From assembly GCA_947475735.1 (NCBI GenBank), contig CANJLQ010000011.1:62001-126000 (forward strand): a DNA stretch of 64,000 bases, written 5' to 3'. Below the pieces are notes generated by a model that made no database searches, had not been told where the DNA came from, and saw only the letters and a list, made by a program, of their open reading frames with translations. This document shows positions 52,150-62,321 of the stretch, in pieces (the stretch's first letter is position 1; each line of letters opens with the position of its first letter). Position numbers and translations under genes: made by a program. This DNA comes from Caulobacteraceae bacterium (GTDB lineage: Bacteria > Pseudomonadota > Alphaproteobacteria > Caulobacterales > Caulobacteraceae).

Positions 52150-53700
52150 ATGACGAATGCGTTCGCTTCGCGCCCTTACGAGCCCCTGGATGACGAGTTC
52201 GACGCCGAACTGGACGTCGTGCCCACCGCCGTGCCCGCCGCGGGGGGGGACATCAATCCGCGCGAACCGCTGCAGTTCTCCGCGCCCGGAGGCTATGATC
52301 CGAACTCGCCTGTCGACCCCGCAGGCGCGGTCGTCGCCCATCCGGCGGGTTTGCCGGTCGCCCAGGGCGGCCTGCCCGCCGGGGCCGGCTACAACCCCGT
52401 CGGCGACCTGGTCGCGGGGGCGTCGGCGGCCATGGCTCCGCACGCCTTTCAGGCGGGGCTGCAGAACGAAGTCACCATTCCGCGCATCGCCATCCACGTC
52501 TTCGCCGAGCGCCAGGACACGCTGGCCGCCGCCGAACGCGCCGGTCAGGATCGGCGCATGGCGCGGGCCACGACCCAGATCCGGGTCGGCGGCATTCCGG
52601 CCGCCGTGGACGCCTACAACCAGGAGCCGACCCCGCCCCTGATCATCGTCGAGTGCATGCAGGACCCCGGCACCCTGCTCTGGCAGGTCGACCGCCTGGC
52701 CGAGGTCTGCGACGCGGGGACCAAGGTGGTCGTCATCGGCGCGACCAACGACATCATCCTGTTCCGCGAGCTGATGAAGCGCGGCGTCAGCGAATATCTG
52801 GTCGCGCCGATCCAGCCGCTGCAGCTGATCGCCGCGATCGGCGGCCTGTTCTCGGACCCGGCCCAGCCGTTCGTCGGACGGTCGATCGCCTTCGTCGGCG
52901 CGCGCGGCGGGGCGGGCGCCTCGGTGGTGGCCCACAACACCGCCTACGCCATGTCCGAGAAGATCGGCGCCAACACCGTCATCGTCGACTACGACCTGCC
53001 GTTCGGCACGGCCGGGCTGGACTTCAACCAGGACCCGCTGTCGGGCGTCGCCGACGCCCTGGGTCAACCCGATCGTCTGGACTCGGTGTTGCTGGACCGG
53101 ATGATGGTCCGCTGCACGGACAAGCTGAGCCTGTTCGCGGCCCCCGCCACCCTGGACAACGACTGGGACATCAGCCCCGAGGCCTTCGAGGAGGTCACGA
53201 CACAGATTCGCGGCACCGCGCCCTTCATTGTGCTGGACCTGCCGCACATCTGGACCGGCTGGATGCGCCGCACCCTGATCGCCGCCGACGAGGTGGTGGT
53301 GGTGGCGACCCCGGACCTGGCGTCGCTGCGCAACGCCAAGAACATGATCGACCTGATCCGCTCGGGCCGTCCCAACGACGCGCCGCCGCGTCTGGTGCTG
53401 AACCAGGTCGGCGTTCCGGGTCGTCCGGAAATCCCGGCCAAGGATTTCGGCGCGGCCCTGGGCATCCACCCCAGCCTGTCGATCCCGTTCGACGCCAAGC
53501 TGTTCGGGGCCGCCGCCAACAACGGCCAGATGATCCTGGACGCCAACGCCAAGTCGAAGGCCGCCGAGGCCTTCCAGCTGCTGGCCCAGATCGTGTCGCG
53601 GCGCGAACTGCCCGCCCTGGCCGCCCCCGGCAAGGCGGCCAAGCCCGCCAAGGGCGAGTCCAAGTCGCTGTTCGCGGGCCTGTTCAAGAAGAAGGCCTGA
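52150..53700 (+). CDS. cpaE: Pilus localisation ATPase-like protein CpaE (TadZ)
   Basis: 516 aa. A Pro/Gly-rich N-terminus (about 1-110) leads to a receiver-like domain (PPLIIVECMQDPGTLLWQVD) and then a MinD/ParA-type domain with deviant Walker A GARGGAGASVVAHNTAYAMS near 250-269, FGTAGLDFNQDPLSGVADAL and FIVLDLPHIWTGWMRRTLIA. The Walker A Lys is replaced (GAGAS), a known feature of CpaE/TadZ proteins that act at the cell pole more than as ATPases. C-terminal tail is Lys/Ala-rich. Confidence 0.93.
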   Translation: MTNAFASRPYEPLDDEFDAELDVVPTAVPAAGGDINPREPLQFSAPGGYDPNSPVDPAGAVVAHPAGLPVAQGGLPAGAGYNPVGDLVAGASAAMAPHAFQAGLQNEVTIPRIAIHVFAERQDTLAAAERAGQDRRMARATTQIRVGGIPAAVDAYNQEPTPPLIIVECMQDPGTLLWQVDRLAEVCDAGTKVVVIGATNDIILFRELMKRGVSEYLVAPIQPLQLIAAIGGLFSDPAQPFVGRSIAFVGARGGAGASVVAHNTAYAMSEKIGANTVIVDYDLPFGTAGLDFNQDPLSGVADALGQPDRLDSVLLDRMMVRCTDKLSLFAAPATLDNDWDISPEAFEEVTTQIRGTAPFIVLDLPHIWTGWMRRTLIAADEVVVVATPDLASLRNAKNMIDLIRSGRPNDAPPRLVLNQVGVPGRPEIPAKDFGAALGIHPSLSIPFDAKLFGAAANNGQMILDANAKSKAAEAFQLLAQIVSRRELPALAAPGKAAKPAKGESKSLFAGLFKKKA

Positions 53701-53703
53701 TCC

Positions 53704-55359
<1,656 letters not shown>

Positions 55360-55365
55360 GCGGGC

Positions 55366-56346
55366 ATGCTTCCCATACTCGCCGCCGTCCTGGCCTTCAT
55401 CACAATCGGCGGCCTGGGCTGGGTCTTCGTGGGTGGCGACGACTCGTCGGCCCAGGCGGTCAAGCGCGCCGAGGCCATGGGCATGGGCCAGACCAAGGCC
55501 GCTCGCGTCAAGGCCGCCAAGGCCGAGGCCAACACCCCCGAAGCCCGCAGGAAGGCGATCGAGCTTCAGCTCAAGGACGCCGAGCGCAAGGAGCGCAAGG
55601 CCCGCATGACCATGGCCGCGCGCCTCAAGCACGCGGGCCTGTCGATCAGTGTCCGGACCTTCTGGATCATCAGCGCCGGTCTCGGCCTCGTCGCGACCCT
55701 CGTCGCGGTGGTCTTCGGCCTGAACATCCTGGTCGCCATCGGTGCCGGCGTCGCGGCAGGCCTGGGGCTTCCCCGATGGATCGTCGGGTTCATCGGCAAG
55801 GGCCGAATGAAGAAGTTCGGACTGGAGTTTCCCAACGCCGTCGACGTCATCGTGCGCGGCATCAAGTCGGGTCTGCCGGTCCACGACTGCTTCAAGATCA
55901 TCGCCAAGGAGAGCCCCGCGCCCCTGGGGCCCGAGTTCGTCAAACTGGTCGAGGGGCTGGGCGTCGGCCTGACGCTCCCACAGGCTCTCGACAAGATGTA
56001 CGAGCGCATCCCTACGCCGGAGCTGAAGTTCTTCACCATCGTGATCGCCATCCAGCAGAAGACCGGCGGCAACCTGGCCGAGGCGCTGGGCAACCTGTCG
56101 GCCGTCCTCCGGGCCCGGAGGATGATGCGGGAGAAGGTCAAGGCCTTGTCGTCCGAAGCCCTGGCCTCGGCCGGCATCATCGGCTCCCTGCCGCCCGTGG
56201 TCATGGCCCTCGTGGGCCTGACGACCCCGGCCTACATGGCGCTGATGTTCACCGATGTCCGGGGACAGATCATGCTGCTGGGTTCGGGCATCTGGATGAC
56301 CTTCGGCATCATCGTGATGAAGCGCATGATCTCGTTCAAGATCTAG
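55366..56346 (+). CDS. tadB: Tad inner-membrane platform protein TadB (CpaG)
   Basis: 326 aa. An N-terminal membrane segment (LPILAAVLAFITIGGLGWVF), a charged coiled region rich in Lys/Ala/Glu (VKAAKAEANTPEARRKAIEL), two central membrane segments and a T2SSF domain with FPNAVDVIVRGIKSGLPVHD, PEFVKLVEGLGVGLTLPQAL and AIQQKTGGNLAEALGNLSAV; it ends with two further membrane segments. TadB and TadC form the platform on which CpaF works. Begins 6 bp after cpaF. Confidence 0.94.
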   Translation: MLPILAAVLAFITIGGLGWVFVGGDDSSAQAVKRAEAMGMGQTKAARVKAAKAEANTPEARRKAIELQLKDAERKERKARMTMAARLKHAGLSISVRTFWIISAGLGLVATLVAVVFGLNILVAIGAGVAAGLGLPRWIVGFIGKGRMKKFGLEFPNAVDVIVRGIKSGLPVHDCFKIIAKESPAPLGPEFVKLVEGLGVGLTLPQALDKMYERIPTPELKFFTIVIAIQQKTGGNLAEALGNLSAVLRARRMMREKVKALSSEALASAGIIGSLPPVVMALVGLTTPAYMALMFTDVRGQIMLLGSGIWMTFGIIVMKRMISFKI

Positions 56347-56355
56347 GGGCGGGTC

Positions 56356-57357
56356 ATGGGATTTATCGAGGCCATCGTCGAACCCCGCAACCTGCTCAGC
56401 CTCGGCGTGGGCGTGCTGGTGTTCGCCACCATCCTGACCCTGATGGGCGCCATGGGCGGCGGGGTCCAGCTGGACAAGCGGATGCAGGCGGTCTCGACCC
56501 GACGCGACGAGCTGAAGCGCCGGTCGCGCCAGGCCATCGCCGGCGGTCAGGGGGGCCTTCGCCATACCGACGACGGCTTCAAGAAGCGCATCGTCGAACG
56601 CCTAAACCTGTCGAAACTGCTGGAGGACCCCAAGGTCGTCGAACAGATGAGCCAGGCCGGATTTCGCGGGCCGCGACCGATCACGACGTTCTACTTCTTC
56701 CGCTTCGCGACGCCGATTTTCTTTCTGCTGTTCAGCGCCTTCTATCTGTTCTTCATCAACGACTTCGGCCTGCCCAGCATTACCAAGCTGCCGATGATCA
56801 TGGGGGCGACGGTCTTGGGGTTCTACGGCCCCAACGTCTTTCTGCAGAACCGGATCACAAAGCGTCGCCAGTCGATCATGCAGGGTTTCCCCGACGCCCT
56901 CGATCTGCTGCTGATCTGCGTTGAGGCCGGCATGTCGATCGAGTCCGCGATCGTGAAGGTCAGCCAGGAGATTGGAACCAGCTCGGTCGAGCTGGCCGAG
57001 GAACTGGCCCTGCTGTCCGCGGAACTGAGCTATCTTCCTGAGCGGCGGATGGCCTATGACGGCCTGGCCAAACGGACCAACCACCCCGGCGTGCGCGCCG
57101 TGGCCACGGCGATGGTGCAGGCGGAACAGTACGGGACGCCGCTGGCGACCGCGCTACGGACCATGGCCAAGGAAAACCGCGAACTGCGCCTGTCGGCGGC
57201 CGAGAAGAAGGCGGCGGCCCTGCCCGCCCAGCTGACCGTGCCGATGATCCTGTTCTTCCTGCCGGTCCTGTTCGTGGTCATCCTGGGTCCCGCCATCATC
57301 CAGATCCAGGACCAGATGAAGACCCGCGACGGTCAGCAGGCGACCGCGTCCGAGTAG
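56356..57357 (+). CDS. tadC: Tad inner-membrane platform protein TadC (CpaH)
   Basis: 333 aa. Domain order matches TadB: N-terminal helix, charged part (RMQAVSTRRDELKRRSRQAI), two membrane segments, T2SSF domain with FPDALDLLLICVEAGMSIES, EIGTSSVELAEELALLSAEL and AMVQAEQYGTPLATALRTMA, then a last membrane segment (LTVPMILFFLPVLFVVILGP). Last gene of the plus-strand cpa cluster, 9 bp after tadB and only 3 bp from the converging SRPBCC gene, leaving no room for an intrinsic terminator. Confidence 0.95.
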   Translation: MGFIEAIVEPRNLLSLGVGVLVFATILTLMGAMGGGVQLDKRMQAVSTRRDELKRRSRQAIAGGQGGLRHTDDGFKKRIVERLNLSKLLEDPKVVEQMSQAGFRGPRPITTFYFFRFATPIFFLLFSAFYLFFINDFGLPSITKLPMIMGATVLGFYGPNVFLQNRITKRRQSIMQGFPDALDLLLICVEAGMSIESAIVKVSQEIGTSSVELAEELALLSAELSYLPERRMAYDGLAKRTNHPGVRAVATAMVQAEQYGTPLATALRTMAKENRELRLSAAEKKAAALPAQLTVPMILFFLPVLFVVILGPAIIQIQDQMKTRDGQQATASE

Positions 57358-57360
57358 GGC

Positions 57361-57795
57361 TCAGCCCGCCTCGGCCTCGGCCTTCAGCGCCTCGGCGACC
57401 GCTTCGCACGCCCCCCGAAGCACCCGCTTGTGCTTGTCGTGGAAGCCCTCGCCGCGAAAGCCGGAGAAGATGAAGCCGTTAGAGGCGATGCAGCTTTGCG
57501 CGTCCAGCTGCTCGATCTCGTAATAGCGGACCGCGTTGAACAGCCAGCCGCGCTTCTCGACGAGGATCAGCTGGGCCTCGGGCTGCCACTCCCGCACCGC
57601 CAGGGTCGTGCGGCGCTCGCCCAGTTCCGCGATGGTCTCGGTCAGGGTCAGGGCGCCGCCGAAGCCAATCCGCCCCTCGACCTGGGTCTCTAGCGGGTTC
57701 CACCGGTCCCAGCCCGGCAGGTCGGCGATCACGGCCCAGATGCGTTCGGAGCTGGCGCGAACGCCGATGCGTTTTTCGATCCTGAAGGTGCTCAT
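57361..57795 (-). CDS. SRPBCC family protein (START-like)
   Basis: 144 aa. The opening FRIEKRIGVRASSERIWAVI and ADLPGWDRWNPLETQVEGRI are the standard first strand and helix of polyketide-cyclase-type SRPBCC domains, and the closing FIFSGFRGEGFHDKHKRVLR with a terminal helix fits the fold's ligand-cavity lid. Such proteins bind hydrophobic ligands; no substrate can be named. It is 55 bp downstream of the MFS gene on the same strand. Confidence 0.87.
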   Translation of the reverse strand: MSTFRIEKRIGVRASSERIWAVIADLPGWDRWNPLETQVEGRIGFGGALTLTETIAELGERRTTLAVREWQPEAQLILVEKRGWLFNAVRYYEIEQLDAQSCIASNGFIFSGFRGEGFHDKHKRVLRGACEAVAEALKAEAEAG

Positions 57796-57850
57796 GGGGC
57801 CGATGTCGCAATCCGCGGGGCGCGACGCAAGCCGGGCCGTTCGCCGCGCC

Positions 57851-59137
57851 CTAGCGACCGCCCTCCGGCCCCGGTTGCGAGGCGGGCGGCGTCTCGGGCG
57901 ACGGCGTATCGATGGTGAGCGGATTGGGATCGCGCCGCAGCGTCGTGCTGAACAGGGCCATGACCATGGCGGCGGCCAGCAACACGGCGTTCGCCCCGAA
58001 CGGCGCGGCCTCGCCGAGGCCGTACAATGCCACGCCCGCCACCGGGGGCACCAGGAAGCTGAGCCCGGCCAGCGACATCATCAGCCCGGCGACCGCCCCC
58101 TGCTCGTGTGCGCCGACCGCCAGGGACGACCCGGCGGTGAAGCCCGGACGCGCGAAGCCCACGCCCATCGACACCACCGCATAGCCGACCACCACGCCGA
58201 AATAGCCGGGCGCCACCATGCTCAGCAGATTGCCCGCCAGGGCCAGCCCGGCCCCCCATCGCATCAGGGCGAGCGGCTGCATCTTCAGCAGCGGGATCAA
58301 CCCCCATTGCACCATCAGGGTCGCCGCCGCGCCGGCGAACATCGCCACCCCGATGAAGGCCTGGGCCTGGGCTGCCGGAAGTCCGGTCTCGGCCATCTCG
58401 TCGATGATGTGGAAGCCCAGAACGGCGATGTTCACCGCTTGGGCGCTGGTGACCAGCAGGCCGTACAGCAGGAAGTCACGCACCCGCGGATCACGCCACA
58501 ACCCCTTGCCATCGCCACCCCGCGCCGTCGGCTGGCGCACGACGTCTCCGGAGGGCAGCCGCTTCCAGACGACCAGCAGCACGACCAGTCCGATCAGGGC
58601 GAAGGCGTACATCGGCCCCGCCAGTCCGACGATCGGCAGGACGAGGAAGGGCGACAGCACCGGCCCGACGACCGTGCCCAGCCCCTGGGCCGAGGCCAGC
58701 AGCGACATGGCCTGGGTGCGCTGTTCCGGGCTCGTCCGGTCGGCCACATAGGCCTGGGAGGCGATCGGGGCCGCCGAGCCGAGGACCCCATAGACCGTCC
58801 GCGCCACCGCCATCAGCACGAAGGCCGTGATCGGGGCCAGCCACCCCTCCAGCCCGAACGTCGCGCCGACGCCGAACCCGGCCATGGAGATGACGAAGCC
58901 GACCAGGCCGATCAGGATGACGTTCTTCCTCCCCGCCCGGTCCGACAGCCGGGCCCAGAAGGGCGAGGCCACCGTCCACATCAGGGCCGAGATGGCGAAG
59001 GCGGCTGCCACCAGGGTGTCGGCCAGACCGAACGTCCGCCCGATATTGGGCAGCACCGACTGCAGCCCCATGTTCCCCGCCGCCGCGATCAGGCTGACGA
59101 CGAACAGGATCACGAAGGCGGGCGAGGTGGGGGACAT
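57851..59137 (-). CDS. Major facilitator superfamily transporter
   Basis: 428 aa from the ATG at 59137 (MSPTSPAFVILFVVSLIAAA); the track ORF adds ten residues out of the repeat element. About twelve membrane segments. The loop-2 MFS signature WARLSDRAGRKNVILIGLVG is present, and the drug:H+ antiporter-type motif C resembles GLGTVVGPVLSPFLVLPIVG. A long cytosolic linker (SGDVVRQPTARGGDGKGLWR) divides the halves. It looks like a multidrug or sugar efflux pump of the TetA/Bcr group; substrate not inferable. Confidence 0.88.
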   Translation of the reverse strand: MSPTSPAFVILFVVSLIAAAGNMGLQSVLPNIGRTFGLADTLVAAAFAISALMWTVASPFWARLSDRAGRKNVILIGLVGFVISMAGFGVGATFGLEGWLAPITAFVLMAVARTVYGVLGSAAPIASQAYVADRTSPEQRTQAMSLLASAQGLGTVVGPVLSPFLVLPIVGLAGPMYAFALIGLVVLLVVWKRLPSGDVVRQPTARGGDGKGLWRDPRVRDFLLYGLLVTSAQAVNIAVLGFHIIDEMAETGLPAAQAQAFIGVAMFAGAAATLMVQWGLIPLLKMQPLALMRWGAGLALAGNLLSMVAPGYFGVVVGYAVVSMGVGFARPGFTAGSSLAVGAHEQGAVAGLMMSLAGLSFLVPPVAGVALYGLGEAAPFGANAVLLAAAMVMALFSTTLRRDPNPLTIDTPSPETPPASQPGPEGGR

Positions 59138-59150
59138 GGGACGGCTATAT

Positions 59151-59290
59151 CTCTCCCTCCCCTTCATTGGGAGGGACGGCGAAGCGAAGCGAAGCCAGGG
59201 TGGGGAAGTTTACAGCGCGCGCCACCTTCACACGGCCCCACCCGCGCTCGGCTGCGCCTCACGGTCCCTCCCCATGAAGGGGAGGGAGAG
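59151..59290. repeat. 140-bp palindromic intergenic repeat
   Basis: CTCTCCCTCCCCTTCATTGG onward (27 bp) at 59151-59177 is repeated inverted at 59264-59290 with one mismatch. The interior is also partly symmetrical (AGGGTGGGG versus CCCCACCC) and has three tandem GAAGC units. The whole can fold into one long hairpin. It fills the gap between the ferredoxin stop and the MFS start. No ORF, no transposase, no target duplication seen, and no GANTC methylation site. Confidence 0.8.
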
Positions 59291-59295
59291 CGTTC

Positions 59296-59643
59296 CTACT
59301 CGACCACCGTCAGCGTCGGCTTCAGTCTGCGCCCGTCGTCCAGCCCCAGTCGCGCCTTCACCTCGAACAGATCGGCACCAGCCGGCACGATCAGCAGTTG
59401 TTTTGGCTCCATGGCGTTGATCGCCACCACGGCGTTCCTGGGGCAGATGTCGAAACACCCCGTCTCGATCACGGCCAGCTCGGCCTTGCGGCCCTTGCCG
59501 TCGCCGGGCTTCAGGTACTTCTTCAGCGCCTTCTTCAACGTCTTGTCGCCGTCGGGCCCAAAGCCCCCGTCCAGCTTCTTCTGGCACTTCTTGCAGACCA
59601 GGACGACGTCCTTCCAGCGGGTCTTCGACGTCTTGATGGCCAT
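59296..59643 (-). CDS. Thioredoxin-like [2Fe-2S] ferredoxin domain protein
   Basis: 115 aa from the ATG at 59643; the track ORF has 19 extra upstream residues. Cys17 and Cys20 lie in DVVLVCKKCQKKLDG and Cys63 and Cys67 in ETGCFDICPRNAVVAIN, the four-cysteine layout of thioredoxin-fold ferredoxins. The middle is Lys-rich (KTLKKALKKYLKPGDGKGRK). Stand-alone forms are thought to transfer electrons; the partner is unknown. It is read toward the palindromic repeat. Confidence 0.85.
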   Translation of the reverse strand: MAIKTSKTRWKDVVLVCKKCQKKLDGGFGPDGDKTLKKALKKYLKPGDGKGRKAELAVIETGCFDICPRNAVVAINAMEPKQLLIVPAGADLFEVKARLGLDDGRRLKPTLTVVE

Positions 59644-59738
59644 GCCCGACAGATCGGGGCATCCGGCCGCGAACGCAAGCGACTTGCGTCCGCGCAACAC
59701 CCCGGACCATCATCCGCCGACCCTTTCCGGAGCCCGCC

Positions 59739-61052
59739 ATGATCCGTCCCGCCGCCCTCGCCGCCTTGCTCAGCCTCGGCGCGGCGCCTGTCCTGGCGCA
59801 GAGCGTCACCACAGATGAAGTCCGCACCGCCGCCGACGGGGTCAATGCCGACGTCGTGGCCTGGCGCCGCGACCTGCACCAGAACCCCGAACTGGGTCTC
59901 GCCGAGGTCCGAACCGCCGCCTTCGTGGCTGAGCGCCTGCGCGGCTTCGGTCTTGAGGTGCGCGAGGGGGTGGGCCGCACGGGCGTCGTCGGCATCCTGC
60001 GTGGCACCGCCTCAGGGCCCGAGCGGGTCGTGGCGTTGCGCGCCGACATGGACGCCCTGCCGGTGCTGGAGGCGACCGGCCTGCCCTTCGCCTCGACCGC
60101 CACGGGCACCTATCAGGGCGCGACCGTGCCCGTCGCACACGCCTGCGGCCACGACGCCCACGTCGCCATGCTGCTGGGGGCCGCAGAAGTGCTCAGCGGC
60201 ATGAAGGACCGGTTCAGCGGCACCATCGTCTTCCTGTTCCAGCCGGCCGAGGAGGGCGTACCGCCGGGCGAGGCCCTGGGCGGGGCGCGCCTGATGATCG
60301 AGGCGGGCGCCTTGGAGGATCCCAAGGTCGAGGCCATCTTCGGCCTGCACGTCGTACCGGGCCGCCCGGGAACCCTGTTCTATCGACCCCAGGGCTTCAT
60401 GGCGGCGTCGGACCGGGTCGACATCACCCTGAAGGGTCGCCAGACGCACGGGGCCTGGCCCTGGCGGGGTGTGGATGTGATCGCCGTGGCCGGACAGGTG
60501 ATCTCGACGGTCAACACCCTGACCGCCCGGACCGTGGACCCCACGACGACGCCGACCGTCTTCACCATCGCCACGGTGAACGCCGGCGTCCGCTACAACA
60601 TCATCCCCGACGAGGCGGTGCTGTCGGGCACCCTGCGGACCTTCGACCGCGAACAGCGCCAGAGCCTGGTCGACCGCGCCGAGGCCGCCATCGGCCATGT
60701 CGCCGAGGCCTATGGCGCGACCGCCGAGTTCTCCATCCGCGAGAACGCCGCCCTCGTCTTCAACAACGAACCCCTGTCGGCCTGGCTGGCCCCGGTGCTG
60801 GAAGAGGCGGCGGGCGCGGGCAACGTCAATCCCGCCACGCCGCCCACGACGGTGGCCGAGGACTTCTCCTACTTCCAGAACGAGGTGCCGGGCGTCTTCT
60901 ATCACCTGGGTGGCACACCGGACGGTGTCGATCCGGCCACGGCCCCGCCCAACCATTCGCCCCAGTTCGACGTCAACGAGGACGTTCTGGTCGTCGGCGT
61001 CCGCGCCCATGTGCTGAGCGCCCTGCGGTTCCTGGAGACCGGCGGGACCTAG
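59739..61052 (+). CDS. Exported M20 family amidohydrolase/peptidase
   Basis: 437 aa with signal peptide (AALAALLSLGAAPVLAQ). Metal-site blocks of M20D amidohydrolases are present: RADMDALPV at 101-109, HACGHDAH at 134-141, the catalytic pair in FQPAEEGVPPGEALGG, a His in IFGLHVVPG and the C-terminal FYHLGGTPDG with NHSPQFDVNE. The dimerisation domain has QTHGAWPWRGVDVIAVAGQV. Such enzymes hydrolyse N-acyl amino acids or hippurate-like amides; here in the periplasm. The TAG stop is part of a CTAG shared with the next gene. Confidence 0.92.
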   Translation: MIRPAALAALLSLGAAPVLAQSVTTDEVRTAADGVNADVVAWRRDLHQNPELGLAEVRTAAFVAERLRGFGLEVREGVGRTGVVGILRGTASGPERVVALRADMDALPVLEATGLPFASTATGTYQGATVPVAHACGHDAHVAMLLGAAEVLSGMKDRFSGTIVFLFQPAEEGVPPGEALGGARLMIEAGALEDPKVEAIFGLHVVPGRPGTLFYRPQGFMAASDRVDITLKGRQTHGAWPWRGVDVIAVAGQVISTVNTLTARTVDPTTTPTVFTIATVNAGVRYNIIPDEAVLSGTLRTFDREQRQSLVDRAEAAIGHVAEAYGATAEFSIRENAALVFNNEPLSAWLAPVLEEAAGAGNVNPATPPTTVAEDFSYFQNEVPGVFYHLGGTPDGVDPATAPPNHSPQFDVNEDVLVVGVRAHVLSALRFLETGGT

Positions 61053-61234
61053 CCGCGACCGGCCCTGATCCGGGCCCAGACGATCGCCACCACGGCCGTG
61101 GAGACCAAAGCCGCGCCCAGCCCGTCCCACAGGCCGTCAGCAAGCAGGGCTCCGACCAGCCCAGTCAGGCCCAGGACGAACAGGATCAGGGGCCAGGCGA
61201 AGACCGCGATCAGGCTCTGGCGATGGACCTTCAT
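61049..61234 (-). CDS. Small two-helix membrane protein
   Basis: 61 aa from the ATG at 61234, which overlaps the PepSY gene stop (ATGA). It has two membrane segments (LIAVFAWPLILFVLGLTGLV and LGAALVSTAVVAIVWARI) and short basic ends. Small proteins of this build commonly accompany PepSY membrane proteins in iron-uptake loci. The track's longer ORF with a run of six His is an artefact of the antisense reading of Ile codons. Confidence 0.75.
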   Translation of the reverse strand: MKVHRQSLIAVFAWPLILFVLGLTGLVGALLADGLWDGLGAALVSTAVVAIVWARIRAGRG

Positions 61235-62316
61235 GCGCCGCGCCGGCGGCGAGCGATCCAGAGATAGAGCCCCGACCCCAGGATGATGATGGTGATGATG
61301 TCCAGGGCCGCCCACACCAGCTTCAGCCCCAACCCACCGTAGTCGCCGAAATGCAGCGGTTGCGACAGGCCCAGCGCCTTGACGTACCAGGGGGCCTCGG
61401 CCACCGCCGCCAGCTCGCCCGTGCGCACGTCGATCAGGGCCGGGGTCGTCAGGTGCCGGGTCAGGGGCGTGTCGCCGTGGAAGAAGACGGCATAGTGGTG
61501 GTCCGTCGTGTACTCCGTGCCCGGAAAGGCGACGAACTGCAGCGTCCGGCCGGGCAGGGCCGCCTTGGCCCGCGCCACCGCCGCGTCCAGGGAGGCGCGC
61601 TCACCGACCGGCGCGGGCGCGTCATTCGCCCGTGTCAGATCGGCAAGGGCCGTGTCCTTCCAGACCGCCAGAATCGGGGTGGCTAGCGTGTTGACCACCC
61701 CCGTCAGCCCGACGACCAGAACCCAGGCGGCCGTCGTCGCCCCTGCCAGATTGTGCCAGTCCAGCCACCGCGTGCGCGCGGTCTTGTTCAGCCGCAGCGT
61801 GCCATACGGTAGCCGACGCATGAAGGGGGCGTAGAGCACGATCCCCGATACCGTCGCCGCCACCAGCATCAGCCCCATCAGCCCCAGGAACAGCATCCCC
61901 GGTAGGCCGAGGAACATGTCGGTGTGCAGCTGGAGCAGGAACTCCACCACGGGATGACCCGCGACCAGGGGGGTGGCATCGCCACTGGTCTGGTCGATCG
62001 GCTGGAAATTGTACTGTCCTGCCGGGGCGTCCGGCGCGCGACTGGTTACGTTCACCACCGGCCGGTCCTCGTCGAAGCTCAGAAAGGCCGGAACGTCGCC
62101 CGGATGACGCGACAGGGCGGTGGCCATGACGGCGTCCAGGCTCAGCCTCTCGCCCGGTCGAGCGGGCTGCCAGGGCTCATCCAGCAGCCAGTGGTCCAGC
62201 TCATGGCTGAAGACCAGCGGCAGGCCGGTGAGGCACAGCATCAGAAGGAACACCGTCGAGATCAGGCTCGACCAGGTGTGGACGACCGACCAGGCGCGGA
62301 TGGTGCCGGGCTTCAT
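61231..62316 (-). CDS. PepSY-associated membrane protein (iron-uptake type)
   Basis: 361 aa from the ATG at 62316. Four main membrane segments surround PepSY-like soluble parts. RAWSVVHTWSSLISTVFLLM opens with the His of the first segment; VVEFLLQLHTDMFLGLPGML and WLDWHNLAGATTAAWVLVVG carry other membrane-facing His, and the last segment is preceded by LSQPLHFGDYGGLGLKLVWA. These His suggest heme or metal binding and possibly a role in ferric reductase function. The gene starts 5 bp after the TonB-receptor stop. Confidence 0.87.
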   Translation of the reverse strand: MKPGTIRAWSVVHTWSSLISTVFLLMLCLTGLPLVFSHELDHWLLDEPWQPARPGERLSLDAVMATALSRHPGDVPAFLSFDEDRPVVNVTSRAPDAPAGQYNFQPIDQTSGDATPLVAGHPVVEFLLQLHTDMFLGLPGMLFLGLMGLMLVAATVSGIVLYAPFMRRLPYGTLRLNKTARTRWLDWHNLAGATTAAWVLVVGLTGVVNTLATPILAVWKDTALADLTRANDAPAPVGERASLDAAVARAKAALPGRTLQFVAFPGTEYTTDHHYAVFFHGDTPLTRHLTTPALIDVRTGELAAVAEAPWYVKALGLSQPLHFGDYGGLGLKLVWAALDIITIIILGSGLYLWIARRRRGA

Positions 62317-62321
62317 CCGGA

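Noticed and set aside
59181-59195. GAAGC x3 as the start of a CRISPR or VNTR array
   Set aside because: Only three 5-bp units occur, inside a larger palindrome. No spacers or cas genes were found anywhere in the window.
61049-61315. ORF starting with Met-Gly-Gly-Pro-Gly and six His, like a purification tag
   Set aside because: The His run comes from the alternating ATG/ATC pattern of Ile codons of the PepSY gene read in another frame. The real small gene starts at 61234.
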